Source: Candidatus Brevibacterium intestinigallinarum (GTDB taxonomy: Bacteria > Actinomycetota > Actinomycetes > Actinomycetales > Brevibacteriaceae). From it: DNA of 13,048 nt. The DNA lies in NCBI GenBank assembly GCA_019117325.1, contig DWZY01000306.1, positions 1-13,048 of the forward strand, in the 5' to 3' direction. Positions 7,257-13,048 of the stretch are shown piece after piece (the first letter of the stretch is position 1; each line of letters starts with the position of its first letter). The notes under the pieces are model-generated. The model was not told the origin of the DNA, ran no database searches, and saw only the letters and a program-made list of their open reading frames with translations. The translations under genes and the position numbers were made by a program.

Positions 7257-8059
7257 GCCTGACCCCCTGCCTGGCCGGGCTGCTCCTGCGCGTCGGAGGC
7301 GTCTGCGTCCGTCACCTGGGCATCCTCGGCCTCGAGTGCGGCGCGGGGTGCGCTGCCACCGGCCGGGAGGCCCTCGCGCATGCGCTGCAGCTCGATCTCG
7401 ACGTCCTGATCGCTGGACAGCGAGTTCAGCTGCGCGGCGATGTCATCCTGCGGCGTGCCGGACAGGTCGTCCAGGGCACCGGAGGCGATGAGCTCGTCGA
7501 CTGCACCGGCGCGTGCCTGCAGCGCGGCGGTCTTGTCCTCCGCGCGCTGGATCGCGAGGCCCACATCGCCGAACTCCTCGGAGATGCCGGTGAAGGCCTC
7601 GCCGATCTTCGTCTGCGCCTCGGCGGCGTTGTACGTGGCCTTGAGGGTCTCCTTGCGGGTGCGGAAGGAATCGACCTTCGCCTGGAGCCGCTGGGAGGCG
7701 GTCGTGAGCTTCTGCTCCTCCTGCACGAGGTTCTGGTGCTGCGCCTGCAGGTCCGCGATCTGCTGCGACAGGCCGGACCGGCGGGTCAGGGCCTCACGGG
7801 CCAGGTCCTCGCGGTTCACCTCGAGAGCCTTCTGCGCCTGTCCCTGCAGCTTGCTCTGCTGCTGCTCGAGCTGACCCATCTGCAGCTCGAGGCGCTTGCG
7901 GCTGGTCGCGACATCCGCGACGCCGCGGCGCACCTTCTGGAGGAGCTCGAGCTGCTTCTTGTACGAGTAGTCGAGAGTCTGGTTGGGATCCTCCATCCGG
8001 TCGAGAGCCTTGTCGGCCTTCGCCCCGAATATCGTCTTGATCCGCTGGAACATGCTCAT
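7253..8059 (-). CDS. pspA: Phage shock protein A (PspA/IM30 family)
   Basis: PspA is a peripheral ESCRT-III-like protein that oligomerises on damaged inner membrane and preserves the proton motive force. The 268-residue product, close to the usual actinobacterial length, opens with the amphipathic helix MSMFQRIKTIFGAKADKALD and the conserved EDPNQTLDYSYKKQ (23-36). A long coiled coil rich in Gln, Lys and Glu follows to about residue 180, with SGLSQQIADLQAQHQ. The last 40 residues are low-complexity, acidic and Ala-rich. ATG at 8059 is chosen because the amphipathic helix starts there and GGAGA lies 10 nt upstream; an ATG two codons later is also possible. It is the first gene of the operon. 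No clgR gene precedes it, unlike in Mycobacterium tuberculosis. Confidence 0.97.
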   Translation of the reverse strand: MSMFQRIKTIFGAKADKALDRMEDPNQTLDYSYKKQLELLQKVRRGVADVATSRKRLELQMGQLEQQQSKLQGQAQKALEVNREDLAREALTRRSGLSQQIADLQAQHQNLVQEEQKLTTASQRLQAKVDSFRTRKETLKATYNAAEAQTKIGEAFTGISEEFGDVGLAIQRAEDKTAALQARAGAVDELIASGALDDLSGTPQDDIAAQLNSLSSDQDVEIELQRMREGLPAGGSAPRAALEAEDAQVTDADASDAQEQPGQAGGQA

Positions 8060-8119
8060 GGGTGTGGGGTCTCCGTTCTGACGGCCCGCGACTCTCCACA
8101 GGAAGCTCCGCGGGTGGGC

Positions 8120-8134
8120 GCGAGCGATTCTCGC
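8120..8134 (-). promoter_or_regulatory. Inverted repeat in the pspA promoter region
   Basis: GCGAG at 8120-8124 and CTCGC at 8130-8134 flank CGATT. It lies about 60 nt upstream of the pspA start and just downstream of a minus-strand TAGTGT (8144-8139) that could be a -10. It does not match the ClgR box I know (CGC and GCG arms), so the binding protein is unknown and the site may be chance. Confidence 0.25.
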
Positions 8135-8197
8135 CACCACACTAGTCGCTGAGGCTGGCAATTTCCGTGGTCGCAGGAGAACATCCCCGGCAGGATC

Positions 8198-8242
8198 CGG
8201 CCGCGGGATCCCGCCCGCGGCGGGCGGGACCGCCGCGGGCCG
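8198..8242. terminator. Large GC hairpin between the WXG100 gene and pspA
   Basis: TCCCGCCCG at 8209-8217 pairs with CGGGCGGGA at 8221-8229 over 9 bp with a 3-nt loop. The outer arms CGGCCGCGG (8198-8206) and CCGCGGGCCG (8233-8242) pair over nine positions with one bulge. In minus-strand RNA it lies about 57 nt after the WXG100 stop, which fits a terminator that insulates pspA. Confidence 0.6.
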
Positions 8243-8295
8243 TCACGGACCCGCATCCGCACCCACAGACCCGCACCGTCACGAACCCGCATCGG
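8242..8295. repeat. Degenerate direct repeat with 36-nt period
   Basis: GTCACGGACCCGCATCCG (8242-8259) recurs as GTCACGAACCCGCATCGG (8278-8295), 16 of 18 identical, with a related CACCCACAGACCCGCACC unit between them. The array starts within the hairpin and ends four bases before the WXG100 stop codon. No coding function seen. Confidence 0.6.
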
Positions 8296-8298
8296 CCC

Positions 8299-8589
8299 TC
8301 ACGGAGTGAACATGCGAGTGTTCGCGTCCTCGACCTCCTGATACTGCTGGCCGGCCAGGCGCAGGGCCTCGTTGATGGAGCGCAGGGAATCGTGAACCGT
8401 CGACTGCACGCCGCGCCACTCCTGCGCCGCGGACTGGAAGCCGGAGGCCGCGGCACCCTGCCACGTGTCGCCCAGCGACGTGAGATCGGCCAGGAGCGCA
8501 TCGACCAGTGCGGCGATGTCATCGGAGCGGGTCTGCGCGGTGGAGGCGGTGGTGAGGACGCGGTCGGAATCGACCTGGAACAGGGACAT
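8299..8589 (-). CDS. WXG100-family protein (ESAT-6-like)
   Basis: The 96-residue protein is fully helical in appearance, with the WXG motif as TWQGAAASGFQ (Trp43, Gly45) in the turn between two helices, and a C-terminal YQEVE (Tyr83 to Glu87) matching the YxxxD/E export signal of type VII secretion substrates. Length and layout are those of the WXG100 family, whose members are secreted as dimers by ESX/T7SS machines. The start at 8589 has GGGAG about 8 nt upstream. The frame is open to 8718, but that extension is Arg-rich and lacks family features. No partner WXG100 gene and no EccC ATPase, membrane component or LXG toxin lies nearby, so it is an orphan here. It may form a homodimer. Confidence 0.9.
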   Translation of the reverse strand: MSLFQVDSDRVLTTASTAQTRSDDIAALVDALLADLTSLGDTWQGAAASGFQSAAQEWRGVQSTVHDSLRSINEALRLAGQQYQEVEDANTRMFTP

Positions 8590-8623
8590 GGGGCACTCCC
8601 GGGGTCGTGCTCGCCGGAGCGAG

Positions 8624-8644
8624 GGACGCCAGCTCTTGGCGTCC
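8624..8644. promoter_or_regulatory. Perfect 8-bp inverted repeat upstream of the WXG100 gene
   Basis: GGACGCCA (8624-8631) and TGGCGTCC (8637-8644) are exact reverse complements around GCTCT. It lies 35 nt before the WXG100 start, so it could be an operator or a leader hairpin. No convincing -10 was recognised nearby. Confidence 0.4.
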
Positions 8645-8692
8645 GTCCCAGCCTCCGCCAGCCCGCCCACCGCCAGGACCCGGTGCGTACGA

Positions 8693-8721
8693 CCTGTGGA
8701 GGAGCGGCGCGCGTCCACAGG
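8693..8721. promoter_or_regulatory. Inverted repeat CCTGTGGA...TCCACAGG
   Basis: CCTGTGGA (8693-8700) and TCCACAGG (8714-8721) are exact complements separated by 13 nt. The 9-mer TCCACAGGA recurs at 8095-8103 in front of pspA. It lies between the htrA terminator and the WXG100 leader and may be a regulator site or a second hairpin. Confidence 0.35.
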
Positions 8722-8739
8722 AGAGACGTGCGCAACGAC

Positions 8740-8797
8740 GCGGCTCCCGCCCCCGGCCTGTGACCGTGAGTGGTCCGTGGCCGGGAGCGGGAGCCGC
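8740..8797 (-). terminator. Terminator of the kinase-htrA operon
   Basis: Arms 8740-8758 and 8779-8797 form a 19-bp stem with a single non-Watson-Crick pair. On the minus-strand RNA that pair is a U-G wobble, while on plus-strand RNA it would be an A-C mismatch, so the structure is tuned to minus-strand transcription. The 20-nt loop has an inner GACC/GGTC stem. It starts 16 nt after the htrA stop. Confidence 0.85.
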
Positions 8798-8812
8798 CGT
8801 GCGCCGTCTGCG

Positions 8813-10603
8813 TCAGCGCAGTTCGAGCATCGCGGAGAGCTTCTCCTCCTGCCCGCCGCGGATCACCGTGAACTCGACCGGCTCGCCCGGCGTCGAGGAC
8901 CGGACGAGGGCCTGGAGGTTCACTCCGGAATTCACCGGCTCGTCGTCCACCGCGATGATCTCGTCATCCGTCTGGAAGCCCGCCGCGTCAGCGGGCGATC
9001 CGCTCTCCACATCGGTCACGCGCGCGGAGCCCCGGTTGATCCCGTCGACGCTCACCGTCGAGTTGATCATCGTGACCCCCAGCAGGGGGTGCTTGGCCTC
9101 GCCGGACTCGATGAGCTGGTCCGCGATCGTCGTCGCCTGCTCGACCGTGATCGCGAAGCCGATCCCGATCGAACCGCTCTGCGCCTCGCTGGAGGTCGGA
9201 TCGGACAGCGTCGCCGCGGACGAGTTGATGCCCACGACCTCGCCGTTGCCGTTCACCAGGGGGCCGCCCGAGTTGCCCGGGTTGATCGCGGCATCCGTCT
9301 GGATGGCGTTGGTGATCGTCATCGCGACCTCCTGCTCGCTCACGTCCCCGATGTTCTCCGTGGAGACGGGGCGGTTGAGCGCGGACACGATGCCCGTCGT
9401 GACGGTGTCCGCAAGCCCCAGCGGATTGCCCAGCGCCATGACCGGATCGCCCACGAAGAGGTCCTCGGACGCGCCGATGCTCAGGGGCGTGAGGTCCTCG
9501 GGGACCGTGTCGAGCTGGAGCACCGCGATGTCCGTCTCCGGGTCGCGCCCCACCAGCGTCGCGGGGATCATGCTGCCGTCGGACATCGCGACCTGGACCT
9601 CGCCGCCGTCCGTGTCCGCGGGAGCGACGACGTGGTTGTTCGTGATGACGTGCCCCTCCGCGTCGTAGACGAACCCGGAGCCCAGCCCGGACACCTCACC
9701 GCCCACGCCCACCTGGATGGACACGACGCCGGGCATCGTCTGGTCCGCGATCTGCGCCCAGTCGGGGGTCTCGGTCGAACGGTCGAGCTCCCGATCGCCC
9801 GGCCCAGGATCATCAGATCCGGTCTGCTCCTGCGCGACGGGGGAGGCGTCTCCGCTCAGCAACCAGGCGCCGCCACCGCCCAGGGCACCGCCCACGACCG
9901 CGGCCGCGACAGCGGCGGCGATGAGCGCGCCCCAGCCGGGGCCTCGGCGGCGGGGTGCCTGCCCGACGACCCCGGTGTCCGCGGGCGGCTGCCCACCGGC
10001 CTGGGCGCCGAAGGCCTGCCCCTCCCCGGTCTGCGAGGCCGGGACTCCGGTGGGAGCCGCAGGGTCATGCGGTGCCGCGCCCTGAGGGCCCGCTGCGGTT
10101 CCGGGCTGCGGTGTACCGTGCGCGGGGGCCTGCTGCCCCCACTGCTGCGCAGGTGCAGAGCCGGTCGCTGCTGTCTGCGGTGCGGCTGCCTGGGGTGCGA
10201 CCGGGGCATGCGGGGATGCCGAGGCCGAGGCCGGGGTGGTCTCCGAAGTCTCCGCCTGCGGTGCACCCTGGGCCGGGGCTGCCTGCGGCGGCTGCGGTGC
10301 GGATGCGTAGCGGGCGCCGGCCGGGCCGTACGGATTGGTGCGGCCGCTGCCGGTCGTCGCGGCCGGGTTCTGGGCGCCGATCTGCGGGACGATGGGCGCC
10401 TGCGGGGGCGGGCCGCTGGCAGGCCGGGACTGGCCCGAGGCCGGGGCGCCTGCACCGCGGTCCGCGCCGGGCGGGGGTGCGGTGGGCCGGTGGGGCGCCG
10501 CATCGGGGAACGTCTGCCGCGAGTCGCTGGCGCGGCGGCCCGGGGCCGGCGTGCCGGGATCGCGCGGGACGGAGGGTCGCGTCGGATCCGTGGGCTGACT
10601 CAT
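8813..10603 (-). CDS. htrA: HtrA/DegP-like membrane serine protease with PDZ domain
   Basis: The envelope serine protease degrades or chaperones misfolded exported proteins. The 596 residues comprise a very long Pro/Ala/Gln-rich cytoplasmic region (1-220), one membrane segment (about 223-249), a trypsin-like domain and a C-terminal PDZ domain (about 507-596). The triad is visible as NNHVV (His324), ETDIAVL (Asp358) and GNSGGPL (Ser445). The PDZ contains LLGV, SPADAAG and DDEIIAVDDEPV. The layout matches mycobacterial PepD and HtrA. The start ATG overlaps the kinase stop by 4 nt (ATGA) and has GAAAGGA about 7 nt upstream, inside the kinase gene. Its place directly after a two-component pair suggests that the protease feeds back on, or is a main output of, that system. 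Confidence 0.95.
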   Translation of the reverse strand: MSQPTDPTRPSVPRDPGTPAPGRRASDSRQTFPDAAPHRPTAPPPGADRGAGAPASGQSRPASGPPPQAPIVPQIGAQNPAATTGSGRTNPYGPAGARYASAPQPPQAAPAQGAPQAETSETTPASASASPHAPVAPQAAAPQTAATGSAPAQQWGQQAPAHGTPQPGTAAGPQGAAPHDPAAPTGVPASQTGEGQAFGAQAGGQPPADTGVVGQAPRRRGPGWGALIAAAVAAAVVGGALGGGGAWLLSGDASPVAQEQTGSDDPGPGDRELDRSTETPDWAQIADQTMPGVVSIQVGVGGEVSGLGSGFVYDAEGHVITNNHVVAPADTDGGEVQVAMSDGSMIPATLVGRDPETDIAVLQLDTVPEDLTPLSIGASEDLFVGDPVMALGNPLGLADTVTTGIVSALNRPVSTENIGDVSEQEVAMTITNAIQTDAAINPGNSGGPLVNGNGEVVGINSSAATLSDPTSSEAQSGSIGIGFAITVEQATTIADQLIESGEAKHPLLGVTMINSTVSVDGINRGSARVTDVESGSPADAAGFQTDDEIIAVDDEPVNSGVNLQALVRSSTPGEPVEFTVIRGGQEEKLSAMLELR

Positions 10604-12474
10604 GACTGGTCCTTTCGTGGGGTGTTCTGCGTGCCCGCGTGCGCGACCGGTCGGCGGACCGAGTCCGGTCCGGGGATCGGCAGGTCGACGCGGAAGGTCG
10701 CACCTCCGCCCGGGGTGGGGTGCACGCTGATGCGTCCGGAGTGGGACTCGACGATTGCCTTGACGATCGACAGGCCCAGGCCGGATCCGCCGGTGTCGCG
10801 GGCGCGCGAGGCGTCCAGCCGGTAGAAGCGCTCGAAGATGCGGTGGACGTGCTCCGGCGCGATGCCCTCGCCGTGGTCGCGCAGCTCGAACCGCACGCGG
10901 CCGTAGGGGAACTCGGAGAGGTCCTCGCCCAGTTCCAGGGGGCCGGTCACGAACGGGTTCGAGTGGGTGGGCTGTCCCACCGCGATGGCCTGCGAGTGCT
11001 CCTCCGGTGCGGGGTCTGCGGGAGGCGGTGGCGTGGCCGGGGCAGCGGGGGGTGCGGGCTCTGCGGGAGTGCTGGGGGCCTCGGCGGCGGGTTTCCCGCC
11101 CCAGGGGGAGGGGAGGCGCAGGAACGAGGGAACCGGCGGGAAGACACGGCGGTCCTTCTTCTTGTCCTTCTTCTCCTCGTGGCCTGCGTCCTGCGCGGTG
11201 CCGGTCGCGGCAGCGGCCTGCCCGAGCCCGCCCACGACGCCCACCGCGAACTCGATCGCGGAGCCCTCCTGGGTGTGGCGGACGGCGTTGCCAGCCAGGT
11301 TCACGATGACCTGCCGCAGGCGGGCCTCCGCACCCAGGATCGTCGGGGTGGCCGGTGCATCCTCGCCGTGCAGACCGATGAAGCTGATGTCCCGGTCCGG
11401 CGCCTGGGCCACGGCATCGGCCGCGCCGTCGCGCACCAGCTGGGTCATGTCGACCGGGCCGATCTCCGTGGGCCGGCGCTCGTCCATGCGGGCCAGCTGG
11501 ACCAGGTCCTCGACGAGGACGGTCATGCGCTTGGCCTCGGACTCCATCCGCTGCATCGCCTGCCCCACCTGGTCCGGATCCGTGATCGCGCCCTGACGGT
11601 ACAGCTCCGCGTAGCCGCGGATCGTGACGAGCGGGGTCCGCAGCTCATGCGAGGCATCGGACACGAACTGACGGATCCGCTTCTCCGACCGCTTGCGGCC
11701 GTCGAAGGAGTCCTCGATGTGGCCCAGCATCGTGTTGAGGGCGGCGGACAGGCGCCCCAGCTCCGTGTTCGCCGGATAGGAGGGGACGCGTTGGGACAGG
11801 TCGCCGGCAGCGATCTTCGAAGCCGTGTTCTCGATGTCGTGCAGGGGCCGGAACGTGTTCGTGATCGCGAAGTAGCCGATCCCCGCCACCAGCGCGAGCG
11901 CCAGCATGCCGATGCCCAGCACCGTGTTGCGGGCGCGCTCGCCCACGGCATCGATGTCCTGGTCGAACGGCACCGCGATCGCGACGATGAGCTGGGAGTT
12001 CTCGACCCGCAGCGCGCGCACGCGCCACTGGGAGTCGGTTCCGTCGGTCGTGAAGGGGGCGCCGCGCAGCGCGGTGACCGTCTTCTCGTCGACGACGGGC
12101 AGGATCGGCTTGTTGTCCTCGACGGGGGAGACGGGCGCGTAGATCTCACTGCCCTCATTGTCGTAGAACTGCACGTAGTACGTGCCGGGCAGCAGCTGGC
12201 GCAGGGAGTCCTCGGTGGGCGTCGTGTCCCCGGTGCCGGCCAGCGGCGAGGGGGTGACGACCGTCTCCGCCGCCTGGATCGCGAGCGCCTCCGAGGCCTG
12301 GATCAGCTGCGCGTCAGTCCGGTCGATGAGGCTGGACCGCAGGTTCTCCAGCACCCATGCGCTCGTCCCGGACAGCACCACGAGCATGAGGGTCATCATG
12401 ATCGTGAGGAGCTTCGCGGTGAGGGACCACTCGTCCCACAGCACACGACGGCGGCGCTTGACGTGGCGATTCAC
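10600..12474 (-). CDS. HAMP sensor histidine kinase with an insertion in the ATPase domain
   Basis: This is an inner-membrane sensor kinase of 624 residues. It has a basic N-terminus, TM1 (about 19-40), an extracellular sensor region (41-185), TM2 (about 186-205), HAMP (206-258) and HisKA with FVSDASHELRTPL, the phospho-acceptor being His276. The catalytic domain has the N box NLAGNAVRH (392-400), the G1 box DHGEGI (533-538), the F box IFERFYRLD and the G2 box GGSGLGLSI. Between N and G1 lie about 110 extra residues, Lys-rich then Pro/Ala-rich (about 413-525), where the family normally has about 25. The start is GTG with GGGAGGGAG 11 nt upstream. It begins 40 nt after the response regulator and overlaps htrA by 4 nt. 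The input signal is unknown; envelope stress is inferred from the HtrA neighbour. Confidence 0.93.
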   Translation of the reverse strand: MNRHVKRRRRVLWDEWSLTAKLLTIMMTLMLVVLSGTSAWVLENLRSSLIDRTDAQLIQASEALAIQAAETVVTPSPLAGTGDTTPTEDSLRQLLPGTYYVQFYDNEGSEIYAPVSPVEDNKPILPVVDEKTVTALRGAPFTTDGTDSQWRVRALRVENSQLIVAIAVPFDQDIDAVGERARNTVLGIGMLALALVAGIGYFAITNTFRPLHDIENTASKIAAGDLSQRVPSYPANTELGRLSAALNTMLGHIEDSFDGRKRSEKRIRQFVSDASHELRTPLVTIRGYAELYRQGAITDPDQVGQAMQRMESEAKRMTVLVEDLVQLARMDERRPTEIGPVDMTQLVRDGAADAVAQAPDRDISFIGLHGEDAPATPTILGAEARLRQVIVNLAGNAVRHTQEGSAIEFAVGVVGGLGQAAAATGTAQDAGHEEKKDKKKDRRVFPPVPSFLRLPSPWGGKPAAEAPSTPAEPAPPAAPATPPPPADPAPEEHSQAIAVGQPTHSNPFVTGPLELGEDLSEFPYGRVRFELRDHGEGIAPEHVHRIFERFYRLDASRARDTGGSGLGLSIVKAIVESHSGRISVHPTPGGGATFRVDLPIPGPDSVRRPVAHAGTQNTPRKDQS

Positions 12475-12514
12475 AGGGGGCGGTGCTCCCTCCCGCGCGG
12501 ATGAGCGGCGGGGG

Positions 12515-13048
12515 TCACTTCGACTCGGAGGTCCGCAGCATGTAGCCCACGCCGCGCTTCGTCTTGATCATGGGGGTCCAGTCCAGCTCGATCGGATTGC
12601 CGGCCTCGTCCTGGGTGGGGGCGACGTCGATCTTGCGACGCAGGTAGGAGATGTAGGACTCGACGATGCCGGTGTCGCCGCCGAAGTCGTACTCCCACAC
12701 GTGGTCGAGGATCTGCGACTTCGACAGGACGCGGTTCGCGTTCAGCATGAGGTAGCGGAGCAGCTTGAACTCCGTGGGGGACAGGTCGATGAGGATGCCG
12801 CCGCGGCGGACCTCGTGCGTGTCGTCGTCCAGCTCCAGGTCGCCCACCTCGATGACGGCCGACTCCTCCTCCTCTGCGCTGTGCGTGCGGCGCAGCACGG
12901 CGCGGATGCGGGCGACGACCTCCTCGAGGCTGAAGGGCTTCGTGACGTAGTCGTCGCCGCCCACCGTCAGGCCGGTGATCTTGTCCGAGGTGTCGTCGCG
13001 GGCCGTGAGGAACACGACGGGGATGTGCTTGCCGGCCTGGCGCAGGCG
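12515..13048 (-). CDS. OmpR/PhoB-family response regulator (5' end outside window)
   Basis: Only the last 177 residues are visible; the frame runs off the right edge, so the phospho-acceptor Asp is not seen. Visible are the end of the receiver domain, with VVFLTARD, the conserved Thr, GGDDYVTKPF carrying the signature Lys, and then a winged-helix DNA-binding domain: LSPTEFKLLRYLMLNANRV, ILDHVWEYDFGG and VESYISYLRRKID (recognition helix), ending RGVGYML. It is the cognate regulator of the kinase 40 nt downstream. Similarity to the TrcR/TcrX/MprA type is my impression. About 19 residues separate RRKID from the final wing strand (VAPTQDEAGNPIELDWTPM), longer than the usual short link. Regulation, probably autoregulation, cannot be judged because the promoter is outside. 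Confidence 0.95.
   Translation of the reverse strand, partial: RLRQAGKHIPVVFLTARDDTSDKITGLTVGGDDYVTKPFSLEEVVARIRAVLRRTHSAEEEESAVIEVGDLELDDDTHEVRRGGILIDLSPTEFKLLRYLMLNANRVLSKSQILDHVWEYDFGGDTGIVESYISYLRRKIDVAPTQDEAGNPIELDWTPMIKTKRGVGYMLRTSESK

Noticed and set aside
8120..8134. ClgR box before pspA
   Set aside because: The arms are GCGAG/CTCGC, not the CGC/GCG arrangement of the ClgR box, so I list it only as an unassigned inverted repeat.
8693..8721. DnaA boxes or a replication origin
   Set aside because: TGTGGA/TCCACA fragments resemble parts of a DnaA box, but no full 9-mer, no AT-rich segment and no origin genes are present.
8465..10825. Plus-strand open frame of 786 codons, the longest in the window
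   Set aside because: It is fully antisense to htrA, whose catalytic triad and PDZ motifs are clear. Its product is Arg/Gly/His-rich low complexity with no family features, as expected for a shadow frame in high-GC DNA.
10639..12504. Plus-strand open frame of 621 codons
   Set aside because: Antisense to the sensor kinase, with an Arg/His/Asp-rich composition and no recognisable domain.

Overview
The window is high-GC DNA with actinobacterial gene content: a GGM-tailed GroEL behind a CIRCE element, the actinobacterial PspA/PspAA/HtpX/PspAB set, a WXG100 protein, and a response regulator/histidine kinase/HtrA cluster. Shine-Dalgarno sequences are of the GAAAGGAG type. Protein style suggests Micrococcales, possibly a Brachybacterium/Dermabacteraceae relative. 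That placement is an impression from the proteins, not a computed result.

Left part, plus strand (1-4159). The right half of a CIRCE operator (7-15) leads into groEL (149-1786), which ends at a 20-bp hairpin capped by a TTCG tetraloop. A 352-nt gap follows. At its end a near-perfect 21-bp palindrome overlaps the -35 region of a probable leaderless promoter for a TauE/SafE-family permease (2139-2885). After a short tandem repeat and a weak terminator comes a two-gene unit: a membrane-anchored, coiled-coil, glycine-rich protein of unknown function (3108-3926), whose stop overlaps the start of a small S4-domain RNA-binding protein (3926-4159). A hairpin at 4181-4198 separates this unit from the convergent minus-strand genes.

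Right part, minus strand (4245-13048), an envelope-stress region. Reading in the direction of transcription from the right edge: an OmpR-type response regulator (5' end outside the window), a HAMP sensor kinase, and an HtrA/DegP-like membrane serine protease whose start overlaps the kinase stop. A large terminator (8740-8797) follows, then a lone WXG100 gene (8299-8589), a strong GC hairpin with degenerate repeats, and pspA, pspAA, htpX, pspAB and an alpha/beta hydrolase. PspA and PspAA overlap by 4 nt. A 13-bp hairpin sits between pspAA and htpX and may set a lower expression level for the distal genes.

Possible joint function (inference): the two-component system and HtrA protease would sense and respond to envelope damage, while the Psp module and HtpX protect and quality-control the inner membrane. 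In mycobacteria the comparable pieces, MprAB-PepD and the PspA operon, are linked through SigE/ClgR but are not adjacent; here they lie side by side. The features that most deserve a second look are a roughly 110-residue Pro/Ala/Lys-rich insertion inside the kinase ATP-binding domain, the hydrolase at the end of the Psp operon, the orphan WXG100 protein, the membrane protein/S4 pair, and the operator in front of the TauE gene. I found no tRNA, rRNA, CRISPR array, insertion sequence or phage gene.
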